Shown: one piece after another, positions 1 to 8,340 of the stretch
Layout: every line of letters starts with the position of its first letter
Numbering within the stretch: position 1 is the first letter of the stretch
NCBI RefSeq assembly: GCF_024437745.1
Contig: NZ_JANFNY010000046.1
Coordinates: 1 to 40,957 of the forward strand
Direction: 5' to 3'
Length of the DNA stretch: 40,957 bases
Origin: Roseomonas sp. GC11
Lineage (GTDB): Bacteria > Pseudomonadota > Alphaproteobacteria > Acetobacterales > Acetobacteraceae
Program-made: the position numbers and the translations under genes
The notes under the pieces: model-generated
What the model was told of the DNA's origin: nothing
What the model saw: the letters and a program-made list of their open reading frames with translations, nothing else
Databases searched by the model: none

Positions 1-66
<66 letters not shown>

Positions 67-78
67 CCCATCAAAACA

Positions 79-118
79 AAACGCAAGAACCTCGCCCTCA
101 AGCGGGGTTCTTGCGTTT
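79..118. terminator. Shared hairpin terminator between tRNA-fMet and the LysR gene
   Basis: A 17-bp inverted repeat (79-95 with 102-118, one T-G wobble) encloses a 6-nt loop. Read on the minus strand it is followed by TTTTGTTTTG, as expected for a rho-independent terminator of the LysR gene. Read on the plus strand it ends in TTT and could also stop tRNA transcription. The right arm lies inside the last codons of the LysR gene, so the terminator is partly protein coding. Confidence 0.8.
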
Positions 119-997
119 GAGCCCCTCCAGCATCGCCAGAAAAATATCCCGTGCCACGCTGGCATGGGAGGGCATCCAGGCCGCGCCCAGGATCGCTTCC
201 GGCGCCGCCTGCGGGGGTGCTTCGAGCGGGCGATAGGCCAGCCCTTCGGCCTGTAGCCGCGCCACCCATTCCGGCACCAGCGCCACACCCATCCCCGCTG
301 CCACCAGGGCGATGATCGTCTGCTTTTCCGCCGCCTCCTGGGCCGGGCGGGGCGGCGGCAGGTCTGCGGATTCGAAGAGATGGCGCACCAGCGCGTGGCT
401 GTGCGGCCGGGCATGGCGGGGCGGCAGGATCAGCCTTTCCCCCACGAGGTCCCGCACCGCGAGGCTTTTTCTCAGGGCCAGCGGGTGCCCCTCCGGCAGC
501 GCCGCCACCAGCTTCTCCTGCCCGAGCGCGCGGAAGGCGAGGCCCGACCCCGCCGGCGGCGTGCGGATGAACACCAGATCCAGCCGCCCCGCCTCCAGCT
601 GTGGCAGCAGCCGGGAGGATTTTTCCTCGGTCAGCCGGATATCCACCGCAGGGTGGCGCTGCCGGAAGGCGGAGAGCAGCGGCGGCACCAGGGTCGAGGC
701 CGCGCTGTCGATCGCCCCCAGCCGCAGCGCGGCCCCGCCCCCGAGCGCGCGCACCCGCGCCGCCGCCGCCTGGGCCGCGGCCAGCACGATGCGCGCTTCC
801 TCCAGCAGGGCCTGCCCCGCGGGGGTGAGCGCCACATGCCGGGTGGTGCGCAGCAGGAGCCGCGCCCCCAGTTCCTCCTCCAGAAGCCGGATATGGCGCC
901 CAAGCGCCGAAGGCAGCATGTGCAGCCGCGCCGCCGCGCGCCCGAAATGCAGTTCCTCCGCGACGGCCACGAAGCAGCCCAGCTGCCGCAACTCCAC
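98..997 (-). CDS. LysR-family transcriptional regulator
   Basis: A 299-residue LysR-type regulator with an N-terminal winged helix-turn-helix (about residues 1-60, starting VELRQLGCFVAVAEELHF) and a C-terminal periplasmic-binding-protein-like effector domain. I chose the GTG at 997 because GGAGGG lies 6 bases upstream and because family members start at this ELRQL motif; an in-frame TTG at 1015 would add six residues. It is transcribed divergently from the tartrate/malate dehydrogenase gene with 183 bp between them, the usual arrangement for a LysR protein controlling its neighbour. The likely inducer is a hydroxy-dicarboxylate, by inference from context only. Confidence 0.9.
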   Translation of the reverse strand: MELRQLGCFVAVAEELHFGRAAARLHMLPSALGRHIRLLEEELGARLLLRTTRHVALTPAGQALLEEARIVLAAAQAAAARVRALGGGAALRLGAIDSAASTLVPPLLSAFRQRHPAVDIRLTEEKSSRLLPQLEAGRLDLVFIRTPPAGSGLAFRALGQEKLVAALPEGHPLALRKSLAVRDLVGERLILPPRHARPHSHALVRHLFESADLPPPRPAQEAAEKQTIIALVAAGMGVALVPEWVARLQAEGLAYRPLEAPPQAAPEAILGAAWMPSHASVARDIFLAMLEGLKRKNPA

Positions 998-1019
998 CGC
1001 ACACCCTCCCGCCAAGCTG

Positions 1020-1042
1020 ATTATATCAATCTCTTATACAAT
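1020..1042. promoter_or_regulatory. Candidate LysR operator in the divergent intergenic region
   Basis: ATTATAT and ATACAAT form a 7-bp imperfect inverted repeat (6 of 7 paired) with a 9-bp spacer, about 23 bp upstream of the LysR start and in the most AT-rich part of the gap. This fits the loose T-N11-A type of LysR binding site. That LysR proteins bind such sites is family knowledge; binding here is inferred. Confidence 0.42.
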
Positions 1043-1180
1043 CCTATGCATGCGCTCCTCCGCGCCGCCACCCCCTATGCTGGCTGCCGGCCGCCAGCGG
1101 CGGCCGGCCCCGATAGAAAAAGATGGGGGGCCGGGGGGAATTCTTTCCCCCCGGACTCGCCTCCCCAGGAGGAGACGCGC

Positions 1181-2254
1181 ATGCGTGAATATGCCATCGC
1201 CGCCATCCCGGCCGACGGCATCGGCCCCGAGGTGATTTCCGCCGGCCTCCAGGTGCTGGAGGCGCTGGAGCGCCGCTGCGGCGATTTCCGCCTGAAGGTC
1301 GAGGAATTCCCCTGGGGCTCGGCCCATTACCGCAAGACCGGCGTGATGATGCCCGCCGATGGCCTGGAGCGCCTGAAGCCCTTCGACGCCATCTATTTCG
1401 GCGCCGTCGGCGCCCCCGACGTGCCCGACCATGTGACCCTGTGGGGCCTGCGCCTGCCGATCTGCCAGGGCTTCGACCAATACGCCAATGTCCGCCCCAC
1501 CAAAATCCTGCCCGGCATCACCCCGCCGCTGCGCGACTGCGGCCCGGGTGACCTGGATTGGGTGATCGTCCGCGAGAATTCGGAGGGCGAATATGCCGGC
1601 CATGGCGGCCGTGCCCATCGTGGCCTGCCCGAGGAGGTGGCGACCGAGACCGCCATCTTCACGCGCGTCGGCGTCACCCGCATCATGCGCTACGCCTTCC
1701 GCCTGGCGCAGGCGCGGCCGCGCAAATTGCTCACCGTCGTCACCAAGTCCAACGCGCAGCGGCACGGCATGGTGATGTGGGACGAGATCGCCGAGCAGGT
1801 CTCACAGGAATTCCCGGACGTCACCTGGGACAAGATGCTGGTGGACGCCATGACGATGCGCATGGTGCTGAAGCCCGGCAGCCTCGACACCATCGTCGCC
1901 ACCAACCTGCACGCCGATATCCTCTCCGACCTCGCGGCGGCGCTGGCGGGCAGCCTGGGCGTGGCGCCCACCGGCAATATCGACCCCGAGCGGCGCTTCC
2001 CCTCGATGTTCGAGCCGATCCACGGCTCTGCCTTCGACATCACCGGCAAGGGCATCGCCAACCCTGTCGCCACCTTCTGGACGGGCGCCCAGATGCTGGA
2101 GCATCTGGGCGAGCCCGCCGCCGCCGCGCGGCTGATGCACGCCGTGGCGCAGGTGACGGGCGCCGGCATCCTGACCCCCGACCTCGGCGGCAGGGCGACG
2201 ACGCGCGAGGTGACGGAGGCCGTCTGCGAGGCGATCCGCGCCGGCAACGCCTGA
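1181..2254 (+). CDS. Tartrate dehydrogenase / D-malate dehydrogenase (decarboxylating)
   Basis: A 357-residue beta-decarboxylating dehydrogenase of the isocitrate/isopropylmalate family. Such enzymes oxidise D-malate, tartrate or related 2-hydroxy acids with NAD and a divalent metal. The N-terminus MREYAIAAIPADGIGPEV, the segment VIVRENSEGEYAGHGG, the lysine in TKSNAQRHGMVMWDE and the metal-binding aspartates in VDAMTMRMVLKPG and NLHADILSDLAA are all present, followed by GSAFDITGKGIANP. Length is normal for the family. AGGAGG lies about 8 bases before the ATG. It is divergent from LysR and followed by a Bug protein 138 bp downstream, suggesting uptake and oxidation of a hydroxy-dicarboxylate. 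ttuC and dmlA are the nearest named relatives; sequence alone does not choose between them. Confidence 0.9.
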   Translation: MREYAIAAIPADGIGPEVISAGLQVLEALERRCGDFRLKVEEFPWGSAHYRKTGVMMPADGLERLKPFDAIYFGAVGAPDVPDHVTLWGLRLPICQGFDQYANVRPTKILPGITPPLRDCGPGDLDWVIVRENSEGEYAGHGGRAHRGLPEEVATETAIFTRVGVTRIMRYAFRLAQARPRKLLTVVTKSNAQRHGMVMWDEIAEQVSQEFPDVTWDKMLVDAMTMRMVLKPGSLDTIVATNLHADILSDLAAALAGSLGVAPTGNIDPERRFPSMFEPIHGSAFDITGKGIANPVATFWTGAQMLEHLGEPAAAARLMHAVAQVTGAGILTPDLGGRATTREVTEAVCEAIRAGNA

Positions 2255-2305
2255 GCGGCGGCGCGGTTCCTCCCGTGGCCCCGCGCGCCAGCGGGGCCGG
2301 AGGCC

Positions 2306-2334
2306 GGGCCGGCGGGCGCTCCGCCCGGCGGCCC
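2306..2334. repeat. GC-rich hairpin between the dehydrogenase and Bug genes
   Basis: A 13-bp inverted repeat (2306-2318 with 2322-2334, one mismatch) has a 3-nt loop, midway in the 138-bp gap between two co-directional genes. No T-run follows, so it is better read as an mRNA-stabilising or attenuating structure than as a full terminator. Confidence 0.5.
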
Positions 2335-2392
2335 TCATCCAGAACGAGCCAGGCGCGCATCGCCGACGCCGGCCGCCCGAGGGAGATTCTCC

Positions 2393-3370
2393 ATGAGCCT
2401 GTCCCGCCGCAGCCTGCTGGCCGCGCTGCCGCCGCTGCTCGCCGCCCCCGCCCTGCGCGCGCAGGAGGGCTTCCCGAGCCGCGCCATCACCCTCACCGTG
2501 CCCTTCTCCGCCGGGGGGCCGACCGATGTGATCAGCCGCCTGGTGGCGGAGGGCATGTCGCGCGATCTCGGCCAGCCGGTGGTGGTGGAGAATGTCGTGG
2601 GCGCCGGCGGCACCATCGCCGCCGCGCGCGTGGCGCAGGCGCGGCCGGATGGCCATACGCTGCTGATGCACCATATCGGCATGGCCAGCACGGCCACGCT
2701 CTATCGCAAACTTCCTTTCTCCGTGCTGGAGAGTTTCGCACCGCTCGGCCTGGCTTCCAACGCGGCGATGACGCTGATCGCGCGGCCCGACTTCCCGGCG
2801 CGCGACCTCGCCGGCTTCATGGCCGAGATCCGCCAGCAGGGGGATAAATTGAACCTCGCCCATTCCGGCCTGGGTGGCGCCAACCAGCTCTGCGGCATGT
2901 TGCTGCAGCACGCGGCCGGTACGGCGGTGACGCCCGTGGTGTTCCGCGGCAGCGCCCCCGCCATCACCGACCTGATGGCCGGGCGCATCGACATCTTCTG
3001 TGACCAGGCCACCAACACGATGCCCTTCATCCGCGAGGGGCGGGTGAAGGCCTATGCGGTGAGCAGCGCCCAGCGCGTGCCGGGCCTGGAGTTGCCGACC
3101 ACCGCCGAGGCCGGCGCCCCCGGCATCGCCATGAGCACCTGGCATGGCCTCTACGCCCCCGCCCAGACGCCGGAGCCGGTGCAGCAGCGCCTTTCCACCG
3201 CGCTGCGCGCCGCCCTGCGCGAGGAGCGCCTGCGCCAGCGCTTCGCCGAACTGGTGACCGAGCCAGCCCCGCCCGAGCACGCCACCCCCGCCTTCCACCG
3301 CCGCTTCCTCGCCGAGGAAGTCGCCCGCTGGCGGCCGATCATCGAGGCCGCTGGCACTTACGCGGATTGA
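2393..3370 (+). CDS. Bug/TctC family tripartite tricarboxylate transporter substrate-binding protein
   Basis: A 325-residue periplasmic solute-binding protein. The N-terminus (MSLSRRSLLAALPPLLAAPA) is a signal peptide with a twin-arginine-like SRRSLLAA, cleaved near ALRAQ. The mature start (FPSRAITLTVPFSAGGPTD) and the DLGQPVVVENVVGAGG segment are hallmarks of the Bug fold. No TctA or TctB membrane subunit lies in the window, so it is an orphan binding protein, as is common in Bug-rich bacteria. It is co-directional with the tartrate/malate dehydrogenase, and both are likely controlled by the LysR protein. A GGGAG motif precedes the ATG by about 6 bases. The ligand is unknown; a carboxylate is most likely. 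Confidence 0.92.
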   Translation: MSLSRRSLLAALPPLLAAPALRAQEGFPSRAITLTVPFSAGGPTDVISRLVAEGMSRDLGQPVVVENVVGAGGTIAAARVAQARPDGHTLLMHHIGMASTATLYRKLPFSVLESFAPLGLASNAAMTLIARPDFPARDLAGFMAEIRQQGDKLNLAHSGLGGANQLCGMLLQHAAGTAVTPVVFRGSAPAITDLMAGRIDIFCDQATNTMPFIREGRVKAYAVSSAQRVPGLELPTTAEAGAPGIAMSTWHGLYAPAQTPEPVQQRLSTALRAALREERLRQRFAELVTEPAPPEHATPAFHRRFLAEEVARWRPIIEAAGTYAD

Positions 3371-3395
3371 TGGTTCCACAGGGGGTGCTTGTGGC

Positions 3396-3525
3396 TTTGA
3401 GGGGGCTTTGCCCCCTCAAACTCCCCCAGCAGGGGACAGGGTCCCCTGCACCCGCCTTCAGATGGGTTTCCAAAGGCCTCAGGCCTTTGGTCGGGAGAGT
3501 TTGAGAGGGGCGAAGCCCCTCTCAA
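3396..3525. repeat. Cluster of four perfect or near-perfect hairpins between convergent genes
   Basis: Four palindromes fill the 184-bp gap between the Bug gene and the pump gene. They are 3396-3420 (11-bp stem, TTT loop), 3429-3449 (9-bp stem), 3470-3490 (CCAAAGGCCT/AGGCCTTTGG) and 3501-3525 (11-bp stem, GAA loop). Positions 3461-3490 recur exactly, reversed, at 24928-24957. The cluster probably acts as a bidirectional terminator and belongs to an interspersed palindromic repeat family. Confidence 0.85.
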
Positions 3526-3554
3526 CAGCGCGGGCCGCCTGTTCGAACGGCCTT

Positions 3555-6500
3555 TCACCCGGTGTGCCGTGCCTCCGCCCCATGCTCCGCCGCGGCGGGA
3601 GAGGGCGGCCGCCTGGAAGCGAAGCGGGCGGAGAGAGTTTGGGCGACGACGTAGAAGATGGGCGTGAAGAGCAGGCCAAAGGCGGTCACGCCCAGCATGC
3701 CGGCGAAGACGGCGGTGCCGAGGCTCTGGCGCATCTCGGCGCCCGCGCCGGTGGCGACCGCCAGCGGCAGCACGCCCAGGATGAAGGCCAGCGAGGTCAT
3801 CAGGATCGGCCGCAGGCGGGTGCGGGCGGCGGCCTCGGCGGCCTGCCAGCGGGTCATGCCCTCCGCCTCCGCCGCGCGGGCGAACTCGACGATCAGGATG
3901 GCGTTCTTGGCGGCGAGGCCGACCAGCACCACCAGCCCCACCTGCACCAGCACATTGTTGTCCAGCCCGCGCCACAGCACGCCCATCAGCGCCGCCAGCA
4001 CCGACATCGGCGCGATCAGCACCACCGCCAGCGGCAGCAGCCAGCTTTCATACAGCGCCGCCAGCAGCAGGAAGACGAAGACCACGGCGAGGCCGAAGGC
4101 GATCGGCGCCGTGTCGCCCTGCGTCGTCTCCTGCAGGGCGATTTCCGTCCACTCGAAGCCGAAGCCCTCGGGAAGTTCGCTGGCCAGCACGGCCTCCATC
4201 GCGGCGATGGCCTGGCCGGTGGACATGCCGGGCTTCGCCGCGCCCTGGATCTCGGCGGCCGGATAGAGGTTGTAGCGCGGCACGCGGTAGGGTGCCGTGT
4301 CATCCTCGAAGCTGGCGAGGGCGCCCACCGGCACCATCTGCCCGGCCTCGTTGCGCGTGCGCAGGAGGGCGACATCGCGCGGCGTCAGGCGCTGCGTCTC
4401 CTCCGCCTGGGCGGTGACGCGGTAGGTGCGGCCGAGAATGTTGAAGTCGTTCACGAAGGCCGAGCCGAGATAGACGGACAGCGTCTCCGCCACGCGGGAG
4501 AGCGGCACGCCCAGCATCTCCGCCTTGCTGCGGTCCACCTCGGCGCGCAGGGTCGGCGTCGAGGTGTTGAACAGGGTGAAGGCCATGGCGATCTCGGGCC
4601 GCTGGAAGGCGGCGCCGACGACGCGCTGGGTGGCCTGCTCCAGCGCGCGCGGGCCACGGCCGGCGCGGTCCTGCACATAGAGCTTGAAGCCGCCGCCCGT
4701 GCCGATGCCCGGCACCGAGGGCGGCGGGATGACGAGCGCCATCGCCTCGCGCTCCTGCGCCAGCCGCGCCTGCATCTCGCCCAGGATGGCGCCATAGGCG
4801 AGGCCCTGCGCGATGCGCTCCTCGAACGGCTTGAGCGTGACGAAGATGACGCCCGAATTGGGCGCGTTGGTGAAGGTGGCGCCATCGAAGCCGACAAAGG
4901 CCACCGCGCCCTCGACGCCCGGGATCTTCAGCACCGTCTCGGAAGCGCGGCGGATGACGGCATCGGTGCGCGCCAGCGCGGCACCCGGCGGCAGCTGGAA
5001 GGCGGCGATCAGATAGCCACGGTCGAGCGGCGGGATCAGCCCGGTGGGCGTGCTGCGCACCGTCTGCCCCGTCACCGCCAGCAGCCCGGCATAGAGGATG
5101 AGCAGCAGGGCGGAGAAGCGCAGCACCCGCCGCGTCATGCGGCCATAGCCGAAGGAGAGCGCATCGAAGAGGCGGTTGAAGCCCCGGAAGAAGAAGCCGA
5201 CGGGCGCGCCGAGCCAGCGGCGCCAGCCGGTGGCCGCGTGGTGCCCGTGCGGGCGCAGCAGCAGCGCGGCGAGGGCGGGGGAGAGCGTCAGCGACACCAG
5301 TGCCGAGAGCAGCGTGGCCACGGCGATGGTGACGGCGAATTGCTGGTAGAAGGCGCCGGCGATGCCGGAGATGAAGGCCGTGGGCACGAAGACGGCGCAG
5401 AGCACGAGGGCGATGGCGAGCAGGGCGAAGCCCACCTCGTCCATCGTGCGCTCCGCCGCCGCGCGCGGCTCCATGCCATCGGCCAGGTGGCGCTCCACAT
5501 TCTCGACGACGACGATGGCGTCATCGACGACGATGCCGATGGCCAGGATCAGGCCGAACATCGACAGCGTGTTGAGCGAGAGGCCGAGCACCGACATCAC
5601 CGCGAAGGTGCCGATGATGGAAACGGGAATGGCCAGCAGCGGAATCACCGCCGCGCGCCAGGATTGCAGGAAGAGGATGACGACAACAACGACGAGCAGC
5701 ACCGCCTCGGCGAAGGTGTGCACCACCGCTTCCATCGACTGCGCGATGAAGCGCGTCGTGTCGTAGACGATCGAGTATTTCAGGCCGGGGGGGAAGCTCT
5801 TCGACAGTTCCTCCATTGTGTTGCGCACGGCTTCCGCCGTGGCGAGTGCGTTGGAGCCGGGGCGCTGGAAGAGCGGGATGGCCGTGGCCGTCTGGTTGTC
5901 GAGATAGGCGTTGACCGTGTAGTCCTGGCTGCCCAGCTCGACGCGCGCGACATCGCGCAGGCGCACGGGCGCGCCGCCCGCGCCTGTGGCCACCACCGTC
6001 TCGGCGAATTCCTCGGGCGAGACGAGGCGGCCCAGCGCCTGCACATTCACCTGGAAGGCCTGGCCCTGGCCGGCGCCGGTGGGCGGCTGGTTCAGCCCGC
6101 CCGCCGCCACCTGCGCATTGGCGCGGCGCAGCGCCTCCACCACCTCGCCCGGCGTCAGGCCGCGCGCGGCGACGCGCGCCGGGTCCAGCCAGATGCGCAT
6201 GGCATAGTCGCGCGCGCCGAAGATCTGCACATCGCCGATGCCATCGAGCCGCGCCAGCCGGTCGCGCACATTCAGCGTCGCGTAGTTGGAGACGTATTGC
6301 TGGTCGCGCGAGCCATCGGGCGAGAGCATGTGCACGACCATCAGCAGGTCCGGCGAGGCCTTGCGCACCTGGAGGCCGAGGCGGCGCACCTCTTCCGGCA
6401 GGCGCGGCTCGGCCACGGCCACGCGGTTCTGCACCAGCACCTGGGCGGAATCCACATTGGTGCCCTGGCGGAACACCACCGTCACCGTCAGCCGCCCGTC

Positions 6501-6758
6501 GCCGGTCGATTGCGAGGTGAGGTAGAGCATGCCGTCAACGCCGTTGATCTCCTGCTCCAGCGGTGTTGCCACCGTGGCGGCGATCACCTCGGCCGAGGCG
6601 CCGGGATAGCTTGCCGTGACCGTCACCGTCGGCGGCGCGATCTCAGGATATTCGCTGATCGGCAGCCGGAAGGCGGCGATGGCCCCGATCAGCGTGATCG
6701 CGATCGAGATCACCGCGGCAAAGACCGGCCGCGCGATGAAGAAGCGCGCGAAGCGCAT
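3555..6758 (-). CDS. RND (HAE1 family) multidrug efflux pump inner-membrane subunit
   Basis: A 1067-residue proton-driven RND permease of the AcrB/MexF type. It starts MRFARFFIARPVFAAVISIA, the first membrane helix. It has the two large periplasmic loops, the paired aspartates of the proton relay at D412-D413 (GIVVDDAIVVVEN) in helix 4, and the partner lysine in GLAAKNAILIVEFA in helix 10. Full length for the family. It lies downstream of its membrane-fusion adaptor in the same direction, separated by a 314-bp gap holding a tandem repeat. No outer-membrane channel gene follows, so the complex must borrow a TolC-type protein encoded elsewhere. The operator and TetR gene upstream of the adaptor imply drug-inducible expression. 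The C-terminal tail (ASRRPPSPAAAEHGAEARHTG region) is poorly conserved. Confidence 0.97.
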   Translation of the reverse strand: MRFARFFIARPVFAAVISIAITLIGAIAAFRLPISEYPEIAPPTVTVTASYPGASAEVIAATVATPLEQEINGVDGMLYLTSQSTGDGRLTVTVVFRQGTNVDSAQVLVQNRVAVAEPRLPEEVRRLGLQVRKASPDLLMVVHMLSPDGSRDQQYVSNYATLNVRDRLARLDGIGDVQIFGARDYAMRIWLDPARVAARGLTPGEVVEALRRANAQVAAGGLNQPPTGAGQGQAFQVNVQALGRLVSPEEFAETVVATGAGGAPVRLRDVARVELGSQDYTVNAYLDNQTATAIPLFQRPGSNALATAEAVRNTMEELSKSFPPGLKYSIVYDTTRFIAQSMEAVVHTFAEAVLLVVVVVILFLQSWRAAVIPLLAIPVSIIGTFAVMSVLGLSLNTLSMFGLILAIGIVVDDAIVVVENVERHLADGMEPRAAAERTMDEVGFALLAIALVLCAVFVPTAFISGIAGAFYQQFAVTIAVATLLSALVSLTLSPALAALLLRPHGHHAATGWRRWLGAPVGFFFRGFNRLFDALSFGYGRMTRRVLRFSALLLILYAGLLAVTGQTVRSTPTGLIPPLDRGYLIAAFQLPPGAALARTDAVIRRASETVLKIPGVEGAVAFVGFDGATFTNAPNSGVIFVTLKPFEERIAQGLAYGAILGEMQARLAQEREAMALVIPPPSVPGIGTGGGFKLYVQDRAGRGPRALEQATQRVVGAAFQRPEIAMAFTLFNTSTPTLRAEVDRSKAEMLGVPLSRVAETLSVYLGSAFVNDFNILGRTYRVTAQAEETQRLTPRDVALLRTRNEAGQMVPVGALASFEDDTAPYRVPRYNLYPAAEIQGAAKPGMSTGQAIAAMEAVLASELPEGFGFEWTEIALQETTQGDTAPIAFGLAVVFVFLLLAALYESWLLPLAVVLIAPMSVLAALMGVLWRGLDNNVLVQVGLVVLVGLAAKNAILIVEFARAAEAEGMTRWQAAEAAARTRLRPILMTSLAFILGVLPLAVATGAGAEMRQSLGTAVFAGMLGVTAFGLLFTPIFYVVAQTLSARFASRRPPSPAAAEHGAEARHTG

Positions 6759-7072
6759 GTTCTGTATCCCTGTTCAGCTTTTTTTCAGGTTTTTTTCAGG
6801 GCCGGCCTCCGTTGTCGGCCGGCGCTGGATCGCGCTGCCCGCGAGCGGCAGCCTGAAAGAAAAGCGGCCCACCTCACCACGCTGGAGCGGCAGCCTGAAA
6901 GAAAAGCGGCCCGCCTCACCACGCTGGAGCGGCAGCCTGAAAGAAAAGCGGCCCACCTCACCACGCTGGAGCGGCAGCCTGAAAGAAAAGTGGCCCGCCT
7001 CACCACGCTGGAGCGGCAGCCTGAAAGAAAAGAGGCCCGCCTCGCCACGCTGGAGCGGCAGCCTGAAAGAAA
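6759..7072. repeat. Intercistronic 42-bp tandem repeat (five full copies plus a partial sixth) with flanking hairpin
   Basis: This gene-free stretch separates adaptor and pump. Full units start at 6843, 6885, 6927, 6969 and 7011, with a partial unit from 7053 to about 7071. Units differ only at a few bases, for example GCGGCCCACC against GCGGCCCGCC. Each contains GCGGCAGCCTGAAA. Because 42 is a multiple of 3 the array is open in several frames, but no start or ribosome site argues for translation. Between the array and the pump start lie a 7-bp hairpin (6801-6823) and a T-rich tract with repeated TTTTTCAGG. The adaptor stop codon is 4 bases from the last copy of the shared 14-mer. Confidence 0.93.
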
Positions 7073-8197
7073 TTAGCGGGAGGCGAGGCGGGGAGGGGCG
7101 GTTTCGGCGGTCACGCGGGCGCCGGGGCGGGCGAGGTGCAGGCCGGCGACGATCACGCGATCCTGCGGCGAAAGCCCGTGGCGCACCACGCGCAGCCCGT
7201 CCACCACCGGGCCTAGCGTCACCGGGCGGGCCTGCACCGTGCCATCCGCCGCCACCGTCATCACCATGCGCGCGCCCTGGTCGGCGGCGATGGCGGCATC
7301 CGGCACCAGCAGCGCCTCGCCCTCACCGGCGCGCAGGCGCAGCCGGGCGAAGAGGCCAGGGGCCAGGAGGAGGTCCCTGTTGTCCAGCAGGGCGCGGGCG
7401 CGCAGCGTGCCGGAGCGGCCCTCCAGCGCGCTGTCCACGAAGTCGAGCCGCCCGGCGCGGCTCCACCCCGTCTCATCGGCGAGGCGGAGCTGCACGGCGG
7501 GCGCCGCCTCCGGCCGCGTCACCCCGAGCCGGGCGAGGCGCAGGTAATCCGCCTCGCTCATATCAAAGACGGCATAGATGGGGTCGAGCGTCAGGATGGT
7601 GGTCAGCAGCGTGTCGCCGGCCTGCACCAGGTTGCCGGCATCCACCCGGCGGTCGGAGGCGCGGCCCGCCTGCGGGGCGCGCACCTCGCTCCAGGAGAGG
7701 TCCAGCTCCGCCTGGCGCAGCCGCGCCTGGGCGGCGGCCAGCTGCGCCTCCGCCTCGCGCTGGGCGGCGCGGCGGCTGTCCATCTGGGCCTGGGGGGCGA
7801 AGCGGTCGCGCACCAGGGGGGCGGTGCGGTCGCTGTCCTGCCGGGCGAGGTCGAGCCGCGCCTGGGCGCCCGCCACCTCCGCCCGCGCCGCCTCGGCGGC
7901 GATGACGAAGGGGCGCTGGTCGAGGGTGAAAAGCAGGTCACCCGCCTGGACGATCTGCCCATCGCGGAAATGCACGCGCTGCACCTGGCCGGAGACGCGG
8001 GGGCGCAGCTCGACGCGGGCGGAAGGCTCCAGCCGCGCCACATGCTCGTCCCACTCGGTGACGGTGCGGCGCAGCGGCTCGGCGACGGTGACGGCGGGGG
8101 GAGCAGGCTGGGCGGTGGCGGGGGTGATGGCCGGGGAGAAACCAAACGCCAGCAGGCCAAGAGCCGCCGGCAGGATCTTGCGGGAGGGGGTGGGCAT
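7073..8197 (-). CDS. RND efflux membrane-fusion (periplasmic adaptor) protein
   Basis: A 374-residue HlyD/AcrA-type adaptor linking an RND pump to an outer-membrane channel. A signal peptide covers about residues 1-29 (MPTPSRKILPAALGLLAFGF to ATAQ). There is no lipobox cysteine, so it is probably not a lipoprotein. The barrel-sandwich half-motifs are RVSGQVQRVHFRDGQIVQAG and VRAPQAGRASDRRVDAGNLV, either side of an alanine/arginine-rich alpha-hairpin (about 100-165). A beta-barrel and a membrane-proximal domain follow. It is first in the efflux operon, upstream of the pump, and its start is 19 bp from a double palindromic operator shared with the divergent TetR gene. Confidence 0.94.
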   Translation of the reverse strand: MPTPSRKILPAALGLLAFGFSPAITPATAQPAPPAVTVAEPLRRTVTEWDEHVARLEPSARVELRPRVSGQVQRVHFRDGQIVQAGDLLFTLDQRPFVIAAEAARAEVAGAQARLDLARQDSDRTAPLVRDRFAPQAQMDSRRAAQREAEAQLAAAQARLRQAELDLSWSEVRAPQAGRASDRRVDAGNLVQAGDTLLTTILTLDPIYAVFDMSEADYLRLARLGVTRPEAAPAVQLRLADETGWSRAGRLDFVDSALEGRSGTLRARALLDNRDLLLAPGLFARLRLRAGEGEALLVPDAAIAADQGARMVMTVAADGTVQARPVTLGPVVDGLRVVRHGLSPQDRVIVAGLHLARPGARVTAETAPPRLASR

Positions 8198-8215
8198 TGC
8201 CTATCTCCACGGTCG

Positions 8216-8266
8216 AATGATACCGACCGGTTTGTCACATATTGATACGGACCGGTCAGTATCATT
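8216..8266. promoter_or_regulatory. Double TetR-type operator between the efflux operon and its regulator
   Basis: AATGATACCGACCGGT (8216-8231) and ACCGGTCAGTATCATT (8251-8266) are inverted copies matching at 15 of 16 positions. The second copy overlaps a 20-bp near-perfect palindrome, GATACGGACCGGTCAGTATC (8244-8263, 18 of 20 symmetric). The first forms a weaker palindrome (about 8219-8238) on the same GACCGGT core, 25 bp away. Two adjacent sites between divergent genes fit cooperative binding by TetR dimers that repress both the pump and themselves. That TetR proteins work this way is family knowledge; binding is inferred. Confidence 0.8.
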
Positions 8267-8340
8267 GCAAGAGGTCCATGAAGGTGCTTTCCCCACAAGA
8301 CCGCGAGGCCCGGGCGAGGCCCAGCAGCAAGGAGGTTCCG

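Noticed and set aside
6843-7071. CRISPR array
   Set aside because: The repeats are contiguous 42-bp units with no unique spacers, and no cas genes are in view.
3408-7076. A 1222-codon open frame on the plus strand across the efflux pump
   Set aside because: It lies opposite a clear RND pump, is rich in His, Gln, Arg and Glu without domains, and is a by-product of high GC content.
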